A stretch of DNA of 64,000 nt from Candidatus Aenigmatarchaeota archaeon. Lineage in GTDB: Archaea > Aenigmatarchaeota > Aenigmatarchaeia > QMZP01 > JAFGSV01. A program made the translations under genes and the position numbers. The notes under the pieces were generated by a model. That model worked only from the letters and a program-made list of their open reading frames with translations. It ran no database searches and was not told the DNA's origin. Shown in pieces: positions 9,996-18,793 of the stretch (the first letter of the stretch is position 1; the number at the start of each line of letters is the position of its first letter). Location of the stretch: assembly GCA_016931255.1 (NCBI GenBank), contig JAFGFG010000009.1:259076-323075 (forward strand), in the 5' to 3' direction.

Positions 9996-11714
9996 TTATT
10001 CCTCAAGTTCTTTAAGCAGCTCAAGCTCGTCTCCCCTCAGCCTGTGCCTGAGCTTCCTGAGAATATCCAGTTCATGATTCATCAGCTTGATGTCGATCTC
10101 ATCGCCTTCATCTATGTTTTTGCCGACAATACCACCGTCTATTGAGACAGCCAGCCTGTCGCCTGCTTTTCCTTCGCTGACGTTTTCCCCTTCAGCCTGG
10201 AGTTCCTTCACATCTCCTATGTCCTTTCCGTCCTTCACGAGCCTGCTGTTGGACCTTATTATACCCTTGATGACCTCAACCCCGACTATCGCAGGCTTGC
10301 ACTGCCGGAACACGTATCCGGGCATTATCCTTATCCTTCCGGGCCTGCTTATTCCGGAAAGGAGGCTGTCTTCCTTTCTTTTTGTTGTGTCCTTCATCCA
10401 TTTCTCATAGTCCTCAAGAAGCCTGTAGATGATATCTGAAGAGAATATTTTGACGTTGTTGTCGCCTGCTATTGTGTCTATCTCCTGGCTGACCTTGACG
10501 TTGAAAGCGAATATTATGGGATTCGGAAGGCTTTTAATCTCCATGACATCCTGCTTGCTGACATCGCCGATATCCGCCTTCCTTATGGGAACGTCAATCT
10601 CTTTCAGCGTCTTGATAAGTGCCTCAAGCGAGCCGAGCGTGTCAGCCCTAAGCAGCACGCCCGCGTTGTCGGTGTCTATCTCGACTTCGGAAACCTCTTC
10701 CTCTATATCCTTCTTGACAGCTTCAATTCTTGATTCATCGCTTACTGCCCTCAGCGGTGAGCCTGCGGTAACCTTCTCAAGTTCCGGTGCAGCTATCTTT
10801 ATTCCTGATGCAGCTGTCACTGTCTTCACAGGCCTGAATGCCTTCTCGACCCTTATCTCTTTCATTGGGTTGGGCTTCAGGAGTGCCCTGACCTTGGTAA
10901 CAAGCATGTCCCTGACACCTATCACAAGCCAGTCGCCTGTGTTTATCTCCCCGTCATAAAGTATGACATCTATTGTTGTGCCCAGTCCCTTGTAGTCCTT
11001 GACCTCGAGAACAGTGCCCTTTCCCTCTCCTGGTGTCACATGAAGCCTCTTCTCAAGGAATCTCTGCGAAAGTCCTGTGAGCATCATGAGCAGGTCCGGT
11101 ATCCCTTCCCCTGTTATCCCGCTTACGGGAATTATGGATATTTTCTTCCTGAAGTCAGTGACCCTGTCATATCTGTCGACCTCAAAGCCATGCCCGGAGA
11201 GCTGGCCCACTATCGCATAGAACTTCTTCTCGAATTCGTCTTTTACCCTTTTTGACTGCTTGTTCCATGTTGAGAGAAAACTGTCACCTTCGTTTGGAAA
11301 CCATCCCGTGAGCCTGTCGATCTTCGTGAGCGCTATCACGAATGGCGTCTTGAATTCCTTAAGGAAACGTATGGATTCATCAGTCTGAGGCTGCAGCCCC
11401 TCGTTTATGTCGACGATAAGGACGCCTATGTCAGCCACAGCGCCGCCTCTTTTCCGCAGGGTTGTAAATGCAGCGTGTCCCGGTGTGTCTATGAACAGCA
11501 GTCCGGGTATCTTTACATCGACATTCATCTTTTTCAGAAGCGGACCTGACATCTTCTTGATGTAATCTATTGGCACCTCGCTTGCGCCTATGTGCTGCGT
11601 AATGCGGCCTGCCTCGCCTTTTGCCACTATGCTTCCCCGAATGTAATCAAGAAGAGTTGTCTTTCCGTGATCCACATGACCCAGTATCGATACTATAGGC
11701 TGCCTCAGCGCCAT
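9996..11714 (-). CDS. infB: Translation initiation factor aIF5B
   Basis: MALRQPIVSILGHVDHGKTTLLDYIRGS...GRITQHIGAS...FIDTPGHAAFTTLRKRGG. Confidence 0.96.
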   Translation of the reverse strand: MALRQPIVSILGHVDHGKTTLLDYIRGSIVAKGEAGRITQHIGASEVPIDYIKKMSGPLLKKMNVDVKIPGLLFIDTPGHAAFTTLRKRGGAVADIGVLIVDINEGLQPQTDESIRFLKEFKTPFVIALTKIDRLTGWFPNEGDSFLSTWNKQSKRVKDEFEKKFYAIVGQLSGHGFEVDRYDRVTDFRKKISIIPVSGITGEGIPDLLMMLTGLSQRFLEKRLHVTPGEGKGTVLEVKDYKGLGTTIDVILYDGEINTGDWLVIGVRDMLVTKVRALLKPNPMKEIRVEKAFRPVKTVTAASGIKIAAPELEKVTAGSPLRAVSDESRIEAVKKDIEEEVSEVEIDTDNAGVLLRADTLGSLEALIKTLKEIDVPIRKADIGDVSKQDVMEIKSLPNPIIFAFNVKVSQEIDTIAGDNNVKIFSSDIIYRLLEDYEKWMKDTTKRKEDSLLSGISRPGRIRIMPGYVFRQCKPAIVGVEVIKGIIRSNSRLVKDGKDIGDVKELQAEGENVSEGKAGDRLAVSIDGGIVGKNIDEGDEIDIKLMNHELDILRKLRHRLRGDELELLKELEE

Positions 11715-11773
11715 TTTCAACACATCCCTATCCTAATACAATAGAAAAAGCACTAATAAAATAAAAATAAAAC

Positions 11774-11788
11774 GGGCTTGTTAAGCCC
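11774..11788 (-). terminator. Stem-loop plus T-rich tract, terminator-like
   Basis: GGGCTT-gtt-AAGCCC followed on the minus strand by a T-rich tract (cgttttatttttattttatt), downstream of the 46-aa zinc-ribbon gene. Confidence 0.5.
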
Positions 11789-11797
11789 ATTGAGTAT

Positions 11798-11938
11798 TTA
11801 ACCACCAATTCTGAAGACTTTGGTTCCGCACTTTGGGCATGTGCCCTTGGTTGCAGGTTTTCCGTTCTTCAGGGTGACTTTCTGTGCATCCTTGACTTCT
11901 ACTTTTGCTTTACACTTAACACAATAAGCCTGTACCAT
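11798..11938 (-). CDS. Small zinc-ribbon protein (DUF5679-like), 46 aa; below ORF-track length cutoff
   Basis: MVQAYCVKCKAKVEVKDAQKVTLKNGKPATKGTCPKCGTKVFRIGG*, two CxxC pairs. Confidence 0.8.
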   Translation of the reverse strand: MVQAYCVKCKAKVEVKDAQKVTLKNGKPATKGTCPKCGTKVFRIGG

Positions 11939-12028
11939 TTTAAAACCTCCGAGTTTGTATTTACTTAAGTATTCGTTTTATGGTATATAAAGGAAAACCG
12001 GAGAGGGTCACATCCTTTATAAAGGATG

Positions 12029-12232
12029 TCACCACATGCCCTCTCTCGACTCGGGCCTTATCCTGTATATAGTGGCCCCGCATTCTGAGCAAACGCCCTT
12101 GTAAGCCTTCTTTTTGTTGCTCATTACAACTTCCTCGATTTTCTTCATCTTTACCCGGCTTCTGCACCTTACGCAGTATCCGGAGACATCCAGGTTGCCG
12201 AAGCCCAGAGACTTGAGAATTCCGCTGCTCAT
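12029..12232 (-). CDS. Small zinc-ribbon protein (DUF5679-like)
   Basis: SGYCVRCRSRVKMKKIEEVVMSNKKKAYKGVCSECGATIYRI; overlaps the KaiC-like gene by 4 nt. Confidence 0.7.
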   Translation of the reverse strand: MSSGILKSLGFGNLDVSGYCVRCRSRVKMKKIEEVVMSNKKKAYKGVCSECGATIYRIRPESREGMW

Positions 12233-12951
12233 TTGATTTCTATCACTTTGAGCCCGTCTTTCGTTATGTCTATAGGGTGTATAAGAGTGGAGTGATTGGT
12301 CCTCCTCATCTTTCGTATGGTGAGTGTCCTCTTGAATTCCTCTGCTACGGGAACGAACTCCATCTTTATGACTGTGTCGACTATGTATTCGATTATGCCC
12401 CCGCCTGAAAGCCCGCTGCTCTCCTCAGGCACCATTCCTGTGAAAACTGTTGTGATATTGGCTTCCTTGAGTGTCTCAACGAGCTGCATGAGGGCCGCCC
12501 TTGCCATGTATTCGTCTTTTATGAACATCTCTATGAAGGAAATGGAGTCTATGACAATCCTTTTTGCGTTTATCTCATTCACAGCTGATGAAATGGTGTC
12601 CGTTATGTTGTATATGTAGGATTTGACAAGCCTTGCCATGTCTTCCGCTGCTATTCCCTTTGTGGGGAGTTCCGGTTTTATGGAGACGAACTTCAGCAGC
12701 TTCTTGGCTTCAATGGCCTCGAGATTCCAGCCGAACATGGCCTCTATGTCGTTCTTTACATCGACTTCCCTCTGCTCTGTTGTCACGTAAACGCCAGGCT
12801 CCCCGCTGAGCGCACCCTTGTATATGAACGATGAAGCAAATATGGTCTTTCCTGTTCCCGTCTTTCCGACCAGAAGATTGCTGCTTCCGGGAAAGAAACC
12901 TCCTTCCATCTTGTCATCAAGCCCGTCGACGCCTGTCAGAATCCTGTCCAT
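12229..12951 (-). CDS. KaiC/RecA-superfamily ATPase
   Basis: Walker A VGKTGTGKTIFASSF, Walker B-like RIVIDSISF, KaiC-like N-terminus ILTGVDGLDDKMEGGF. Confidence 0.85.
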   Translation of the reverse strand: MDRILTGVDGLDDKMEGGFFPGSSNLLVGKTGTGKTIFASSFIYKGALSGEPGVYVTTEQREVDVKNDIEAMFGWNLEAIEAKKLLKFVSIKPELPTKGIAAEDMARLVKSYIYNITDTISSAVNEINAKRIVIDSISFIEMFIKDEYMARAALMQLVETLKEANITTVFTGMVPEESSGLSGGGIIEYIVDTVIKMEFVPVAEEFKRTLTIRKMRRTNHSTLIHPIDITKDGLKVIEIK

Positions 12952-12981
12952 GATAATTCTTTAATACAATCGCTTAAATTA

Positions 12982-13581
12982 TTGTTTATGGGCAGAAAAC
13001 TGGTTGAGACCAAGAGAAGAATATTCCACCTGATTCTCGGACTTTTCATGGTCTTTCTCCTTGACCAGCACATTATAGGGGTTTATCATCTCGTGGCTGT
13101 CACTCTCATTGGTTTTGCGCTGAGCTTTCTTCACAGGAAAAGGAAGATAGGCATAATCGAATGGATTCTCAGGCACTTCGGCAGGAAGACAGAGGAAGAT
13201 TTTCCCGGAAAGGGAGCTTTCTTCCTTCTTGTCGGCATAATACTTGCTGTCTCGCTTTTTCCTGAGGACATAGCGCTGGCCTCCATAGTCATACTTTCCA
13301 TAGGAGATTCCATATCACCGCTTATAGGCACAAGATTCGGTAAAATAAAGCATCCTCTCAGCAGGGACAAGGTTCTTGATGCAAGCGCTGCGGGATTCTT
13401 TCTGGCTTTCATGGTGGCCACACTATTTGTTTCGCCTCTTGAGGCTTTCATAGCATCCTTCCTTTCGATGATGATAGAGTCAGTTGATTACGTGAAGGGC
13501 AGAAGGATTGAGGATAATGTGACCATACCTTTCATTGCAGGGCTTTCAATACTCGTTCTCAGGATATTCATCCTCACATGA
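12982..13581 (+). CDS. Dolichol kinase / SEC59-like polyprenol kinase family membrane protein
   Basis: RRIFHLILGL, SIGDSISPLIGTRFGKIKHPLSRDKVLDASAAGF; multi-TM. Confidence 0.7.
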   Translation: MFMGRKLVETKRRIFHLILGLFMVFLLDQHIIGVYHLVAVTLIGFALSFLHRKRKIGIIEWILRHFGRKTEEDFPGKGAFFLLVGIILAVSLFPEDIALASIVILSIGDSISPLIGTRFGKIKHPLSRDKVLDASAAGFFLAFMVATLFVSPLEAFIASFLSMMIESVDYVKGRRIEDNVTIPFIAGLSILVLRIFILT

Positions 13582-14374
13582 ATACAGCAAGAAGGCTGAG
13601 TACACCAAGGAAGATGCAGAAGTATCCGAAATTGACTTTCTGGGCAATCTTGAGCAGCGAGCCCAGTGTCAGGAGTCCCAGCAGGAACGATACGGAAACT
13701 GCTACAATCGAGAAGAAGTCAAACATGAATATGTTGTTCCCTGTGGCAATGAGCGCTATTTCAGCCATGAACACGGCTGGTATGCTCATAAGGAAGCTGA
13801 GCTTGAGCGCATATTCCGGGTCATGCTTCCTCAGCAGGAGGACCGATGTCGTGAGCCCTGACCTGCTGAGCCCGGGAAAGACAGAGAACGCCTGTGCAAT
13901 CCCCGCTATGACAGCGTCAGAGAATCCGGGCCTTTCCGATATTATCTGGGAGTGCTTTATGGATTTCTGCATCACACCTGTCGCTATGAGCAGGATGCCT
14001 ATCAGTCCCATTGCTGCGCCGCCTGAGAATTCAAAGCTCTCAAGCATGAATAACACGAGAGGGACCGCCACTATTGCTGTTGTGAGCGTGGATATGACAA
14101 GGAATCTCGTCAGTCCGGGATAACCTTCTTTCTGGTTGGGATTCCTTATGTATGACGGAAGACCCCTCAGGATGTTCTTGATGTCACTCCAGAAGTACAG
14201 CGTTGCTGCAAGAAGCGTTCCCGCATGAAGCCAGACTGAAACGAATATGGCTTCTGCAAGGCTTTTACCGAAGAAGTTTATCATTACAAGTGACGATATG
14301 CCTTCACTGCTTACAGGAAGCCACTCAGTAAGCCCCTGTATAATCGCCAGAATTACAGCCTCGAGAAAATCCAT
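13574..14374 (-). CDS. uppP: Undecaprenyl-diphosphatase-like (UppP/BacA)
   Basis: AIIQGLTEWLPVSSEG...FPGLSRSGLTTSVLLLRK. Confidence 0.92.
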   Translation of the reverse strand: MDFLEAVILAIIQGLTEWLPVSSEGISSLVMINFFGKSLAEAIFVSVWLHAGTLLAATLYFWSDIKNILRGLPSYIRNPNQKEGYPGLTRFLVISTLTTAIVAVPLVLFMLESFEFSGGAAMGLIGILLIATGVMQKSIKHSQIISERPGFSDAVIAGIAQAFSVFPGLSRSGLTTSVLLLRKHDPEYALKLSFLMSIPAVFMAEIALIATGNNIFMFDFFSIVAVSVSFLLGLLTLGSLLKIAQKVNFGYFCIFLGVLSLLAVFM

Positions 14375-14406
14375 AGGAGTTATATCGCATTTCTGCGCTT
14401 AAATGT

Positions 14407-15948
14407 CTACCTGAATATCTCGCCTTCTTCGCTTTGATGGCCATCGCTTATGGTGATTTCTAGTGTGCCGCTCTTCACAGCCAGAAGCACCCCTTCGGGT
14501 GTCACATAGTTGTTGTTTCCGAACTGGTCGCTGAAAACATAAACATCATAATCATTTCCGTTGATTGTTATGTTCTCCACGGATGAGACTTCCAGAGTCC
14601 TTACGATATCCATTCCAACATTCGGGCTGTACATCCTTGTTATGTAAGTGTTCTGTGAATCAAGGTCTGCTGCCCTGAAGAGCAGTGCCCAGTGGGATAT
14701 CATGTTGTTGGCTATTATGAATGAATCATTGCTCACCGCAATTTTCCGCCTTTCGGTGCTGTTTCCATCCCTTTCTGTCTGCTCCACGTAACTGTCAAAG
14801 AATTCGCAGGTTATCTGCTTCTTCCTCCCGTCCAGTGTTATAGTGCTGTTGTAGAATAATGGCCTTGCGTCAACAGTTGTGTAAAGCGTTCCCTCTATGA
14901 CCATCTCGAAATCATCAGTTGAGAGATTCGTGAGCTCTTCTATGGCAAATGCATTCATTCCATTGTAAACAAGCCCGTTGGTGAATTCGAATTCACTGGT
15001 TCCTATTACGCTGTCATTCATTATGAAGTCGTATTTCCCGGAGAAGCCGTCAAATGTCACAGGTCGTCTTTCCAGCTGGGATGCAGTCGCAGGCTGCGCG
15101 AGGTAGAATGCAGCTGACACAGAGAGAAGGACAACGATTACTACGAACATGGCGGCCCTGAAGTCAGACGCTTTCTTTCTGGGATTCTTCCCGAATGAAT
15201 TCCTGATGAGATAAAGCCCTGCAAGTGCCATGAGTCCCATAGCCATTACGAAGGACTCTATTGCAAAGATGCCTTCAACTGTTGATGTCCCGTAGGTCAT
15301 CGTCAGGAAAGGAAGCATGCCGTCGAGAACTGTCTTGAAAAGGAAAGATACTATGAAGTATCTCACCTTCCCGGTTTTCAGCGACTGTACGACCAGCACC
15401 GAGCAGAATACATGCACAGCCATTGTGAATATCCTTTCTATGACAGGCGATGCCGCAACTATGACCGGAAGGGAAAGCTGCTGAAGCAAAGCGGCCTTCT
15501 GCGCTGCTGTCAACAGTTCCAGAATCTGCGGGAACGCGATAATGACGGAAACGTTCATGAATGACGACATGCCTATAAGGAATGCCTCAACTGCCCCGAA
15601 TCCTATTCCGAATGCAATTGCCTGGTTAAAAGTCATGGACCTGAGCTTTGCCCTGATAACTATGAAATAGCTGAATCCGGATTCAAAGATGCCTGTCCTC
15701 AGGCCGACATACGCGCCTGTTATTATGGCCATTCCCAGAGCGGTGTAGATTCCGGAGAGCCAGCTGACAAGGAGCGGTGTAACTGTGAGGTCCATTGCAA
15801 TTTTCAGTGCAATCGCGATGAACCATGAACCAGCGCCAAGAGCAAATAATCTCCATGACGTAAGCGTCCTGTATCGCCACCAGAACACAGGAACCGCTGC
15901 TGCAATCATCATTCCGATACCACTGAGAAGGAAAACGGGGTTTATCAT
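14407..15948 (-). CDS. YhfC-like intramembrane protease N-terminal domain plus extracytoplasmic C-terminal domain
   Basis: Multi-TM N-terminus with FGIGFGAVEAFLIG; about 220-aa C-terminal non-TM region. Confidence 0.55.
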   Translation of the reverse strand: MINPVFLLSGIGMMIAAAVPVFWWRYRTLTSWRLFALGAGSWFIAIALKIAMDLTVTPLLVSWLSGIYTALGMAIITGAYVGLRTGIFESGFSYFIVIRAKLRSMTFNQAIAFGIGFGAVEAFLIGMSSFMNVSVIIAFPQILELLTAAQKAALLQQLSLPVIVAASPVIERIFTMAVHVFCSVLVVQSLKTGKVRYFIVSFLFKTVLDGMLPFLTMTYGTSTVEGIFAIESFVMAMGLMALAGLYLIRNSFGKNPRKKASDFRAAMFVVIVVLLSVSAAFYLAQPATASQLERRPVTFDGFSGKYDFIMNDSVIGTSEFEFTNGLVYNGMNAFAIEELTNLSTDDFEMVIEGTLYTTVDARPLFYNSTITLDGRKKQITCEFFDSYVEQTERDGNSTERRKIAVSNDSFIIANNMISHWALLFRAADLDSQNTYITRMYSPNVGMDIVRTLEVSSVENITINGNDYDVYVFSDQFGNNNYVTPEGVLLAVKSGTLEITISDGHQSEEGEIFR

Positions 15949-15971
15949 AAATTTCTATATGCTTCAAAGAA

Positions 15972-17159
15972 TTAAATAAGGTGCCTTGCGAGCTTGGCAA
16001 GCGCAGGCTTCTTCATGAGAATCTTCGCCATTGAGAGCATCTTACTACCACGTGTAAGGCCTATTGCCATGTCGCTTGTGAGTGATTCTGAAACCATGTT
16101 CAGGTCATTGTCCGACAGCTTCTCGAAAACATGCCTGAGTTTCTCGACCTTCTTGAGCTTGTCACCTCTTTCGTTCCACCATATTCTGTTGTATTCGGAC
16201 AGCTTCTTCGCTGAAAGGTCGTTCTCCTTTATGGCCTTGTCCATCACCCTTGCAGCCATTTCACCGGCCATCGTGGCCTCCTTCATTCCCCCGCCGTGTA
16301 TCGGATTGACCTGATGCGCTGCGTCGCCGACTACCATGAAACCATCCAGGACCATGTTCTCAAGGAATCCGCCGACAGGTATTCCCCCGCTGTTGGCCTC
16401 GATTATGCTTGACTGGCCGAATATCTCCGGATGGGAAGCTATGAACTTGTCGAGATAGTACTTGGCTGACTTATCGGCCATTGCTGTTCCTATACCCACA
16501 TTGCCGACATCCTTCCCTTTCGGGAAAATCCAGAGGTATCCCCTCGGGGCTATGTCATTCCCGAAGTAGAGGATAATTCTCCTGTCCGTCTCCAGTTTCA
16601 GGTTCGACATCTCGTACTGATATCCTGAGTCAACATTAACGAGCTTGTTCGTGGTATTGAGGCCGGCCTTCCTTGATATGGTTGATTCAACGCCGTCTGC
16701 TGCCACGACAATCTTTGCCCTTATCTCACGTTCTTCCTCGCCGCCTATGGTCGCTTTTACACCGACAATCTGATTACCCTCTTTAAGCACTTCCGTGACT
16801 TCGGAATGGGCAACGACAGTCGCACCGGCTCTTGAGGCCCTCACAGCGAGCCATTTGTCAAACATCTTTCTTTCAATAACGTATCCTCCGTCAGCACCAA
16901 GGTCAACGAGGACGCGGTTTCCGTTGGGCGCATAAAGTGTGGCTCCCTCTATTTCCTGAGCTATGCAGTTCTTTGGAAGCTCGCCGAGAATCCTTATTGT
17001 GTTCATCGTAAGACCCTCTCCGCATCTCTTAGGTGAACCAATCTCCTGCCTTTTCTCAAGAAGAAGAGCTGAGTATCCCATCTCAGCCATGGTCTTGGCA
17101 ACGCTCGAGCCCCCCGGCCCGGCGCCTACTATGACAACATCGTATTTGTCCTTAATCAT
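15972..17159 (-). CDS. Geranylgeranyl reductase-family FAD protein
   Basis: DVVIVGAGPGGSSVAKTMAEMG; GDAAHQVNPIHGGGMKEATMAG. Confidence 0.92.
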   Translation of the reverse strand: MIKDKYDVVIVGAGPGGSSVAKTMAEMGYSALLLEKRQEIGSPKRCGEGLTMNTIRILGELPKNCIAQEIEGATLYAPNGNRVLVDLGADGGYVIERKMFDKWLAVRASRAGATVVAHSEVTEVLKEGNQIVGVKATIGGEEEREIRAKIVVAADGVESTISRKAGLNTTNKLVNVDSGYQYEMSNLKLETDRRIILYFGNDIAPRGYLWIFPKGKDVGNVGIGTAMADKSAKYYLDKFIASHPEIFGQSSIIEANSGGIPVGGFLENMVLDGFMVVGDAAHQVNPIHGGGMKEATMAGEMAARVMDKAIKENDLSAKKLSEYNRIWWNERGDKLKKVEKLRHVFEKLSDNDLNMVSESLTSDMAIGLTRGSKMLSMAKILMKKPALAKLARHLI

Positions 17160-17344
17160 TTCTTCACCTCAATTGCCCTTGAGGGACATACCCTTTCGCA
17201 TATTCCGCAAAGGGTGCACTTCTTCATGTCGTTTTTGAGTCCGTCTTCCCTGAGGTCGAGAGCCAGCTCAGGACATACTGAGACGCATGCTCCGCACCTG
17301 AGACATTTCTGTTTGTCAATTTTCCAAGCCATTGTATCACACAT
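17156..17344 (-). CDS. 2[4Fe-4S] ferredoxin
   Basis: CLRCGACVSVCPELA...CTLCGICERVCPSRAIEV; overlaps the reductase by 4 nt. Confidence 0.92.
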   Translation of the reverse strand: MCDTMAWKIDKQKCLRCGACVSVCPELALDLREDGLKNDMKKCTLCGICERVCPSRAIEVKK

Positions 17345-17388
17345 TAACTGAAATAATAGATAGATATGTGTCCGTGACTTTTATATTT

Positions 17389-17493
17389 TTATGAATTTAG
17401 AGGCGTCCTTAAAAAATCATGTGAAGCGCATTCCCCGGATTCCCGGTATACTGAATCGTCAGAACATGCGCCGCAGCCGCTGCATGTATTCAT
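17389..17493 (-). CDS. Possible Cys-rich microprotein, 34 aa; below ORF-track cutoff
   Basis: MNTCSGCGACSDDSVYRESGECASHDFLRTPLNS*; CxxCxxC near N-terminus. Confidence 0.3.
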   Translation of the reverse strand: MNTCSGCGACSDDSVYRESGECASHDFLRTPLNS

Positions 17494-17522
17494 GATTTAA
17501 AACTTTCCATCTGAATATCATT

Positions 17523-18164
17523 ATGTTCAGCATAGCCGACAGGCAGAAGATAACATCTCAGCTTTCCGTTACGTCGAATGCCAACCTGATTTATGTTTCT
17601 GAGACTTTCAAGGACTATGTTAATTCCAGTTTCCGCGGGGAGGACTTGGCTAATCCAGACTATGCTATGTTCTCAAGGGATGGCGAGCCGATGAGCTTCG
17701 TGGTCAGTGACGCATGCGTTTACGGCGTTAGTGGCAGGCTCTTCAAAACATCTCCAGACAGATACCATGTAAGATGGGTGCAGAATCCTGACGGGTTCAG
17801 GCGTGGTGAAAATGGCTGGGAAGCGCTTATCGGAGAAGAAAGTCTTGTCATTGACGCATACATTCCAAAAGCGGGCTATGTTGAATTTACGAATGACGGC
17901 CTTTATAGAGAGCTTACAGGCATCCCGTTCTCCACAGTCCAGGACAGGCTGAAAGCACTCGAATCATGGACAACACGGGGCTTCGACAGGGAAATAGTAG
18001 ATAAGATGGTTTCATACTTCATGGCAGGCGACAACTATCCTGAGGCCATGTGCGTGGGAAAATGGTCAGGCGCGAGGAAAGACAGCGGCCCCTATGAAAT
18101 AGACGTCAATCTGAATCCTGGGTTCGCAGGCCAGCATATGGGCGCCCTCATTCAGAAACTGTGA
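17523..18164 (+). CDS. Hypothetical protein
   Basis: 213-aa ORF with coding-like composition; no family recognised. Confidence 0.65.
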   Translation: MFSIADRQKITSQLSVTSNANLIYVSETFKDYVNSSFRGEDLANPDYAMFSRDGEPMSFVVSDACVYGVSGRLFKTSPDRYHVRWVQNPDGFRRGENGWEALIGEESLVIDAYIPKAGYVEFTNDGLYRELTGIPFSTVQDRLKALESWTTRGFDREIVDKMVSYFMAGDNYPEAMCVGKWSGARKDSGPYEIDVNLNPGFAGQHMGALIQKL

Positions 18165-18167
18165 TTT

Positions 18168-18500
18168 TTACAGTCTTGCGGCTCTCTTCTCAGCTGTCTT
18201 CTTTTTCGACTTCCTGACTTCTGATTTCTTGGGCTTCTTAGTTACGAGCGGATTCTTTGAAGTCCTCTTCATTTTTGTTGCTTTTTTTGCAAGTGTTCTT
18301 TGCTTCAGCCTTGGCATGCTTTTTACATGAGCTTTTATTTTCACTTTTTTGCCGCCGACAGTTTTCATGTACTCATTCACCTTGTGGAATTTCCTCTTGG
18401 GCTTCTTGGCAGAAGACTTCCGTATCTTTCTCACAACCGACCTTTTCAGGTTCCTTCTTCCGGATTTTTTTGCAGCTTTCGTGCTTTTCCTTCCAAGCAT
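18168..18500 (-). CDS. Lys/Arg-rich basic protein (histone H1-tail-like)
   Basis: MLGRKSTKAAKKSGRRNLKRSVVRKIRKSSAKKPKRKF...; start trimmed to 18500 to avoid tRNA-Leu. Confidence 0.6.
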   Translation of the reverse strand: MLGRKSTKAAKKSGRRNLKRSVVRKIRKSSAKKPKRKFHKVNEYMKTVGGKKVKIKAHVKSMPRLKQRTLAKKATKMKRTSKNPLVTKKPKKSEVRKSKKKTAEKRAARL

Positions 18501-18555
18501 TAACAGCTTTTGGTTTTGTTTTTTAAAAATGCGGTGTAAAATAATTAGATACCAG

Positions 18556-18703
18556 GCGGGGGTACCCGAGCGGTCTAAGGGGCTAGGTTCAGGGCCTAGT
18601 GGCTTAGTGCCTTCGCAGGTTCGAATGCACCTTTTGCACATGTAAACGTGCAAAACGCGCCCGAAAATAAGCTGGCGCAGTGCCGAATATCCTGCCCTCC
18701 GCA
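18556..18703 (+). tRNA. tRNA-Leu(CAG) with 64-nt T-loop intron (18626..18689)
   Basis: Acceptor GCGGGGG/CCTCCGC with discriminator A; anticodon arm CTAGG-TTCAGGG-CCTAG; long variable arm; T-arm GCAGG-TTCGAA|T-CCTGC; BHB GCAGG-TTCG-AAT-GCAC / GTGC-CGAA-TAT-CCTGC. Confidence 0.93.
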
Positions 18704-18793
18704 TTGAACCTTTTTAGAAAAAATGTTCACGAAAAAACGAACGATTTCATCGTTTTCCGGGAGCGCTTTTCCCTGTCTCGGACAGAAAGGGGT

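Noticed and set aside
10429-10959. 176-aa plus-strand Ser-rich ORF opposite aIF5B
   Set aside because: Antisense to a clear aIF5B; Ser-rich composition typical of shadow frames
18168-18704. Extended 178-aa start for the basic protein
   Set aside because: Would run through the whole tRNA-Leu gene; Met at 18500 fits better
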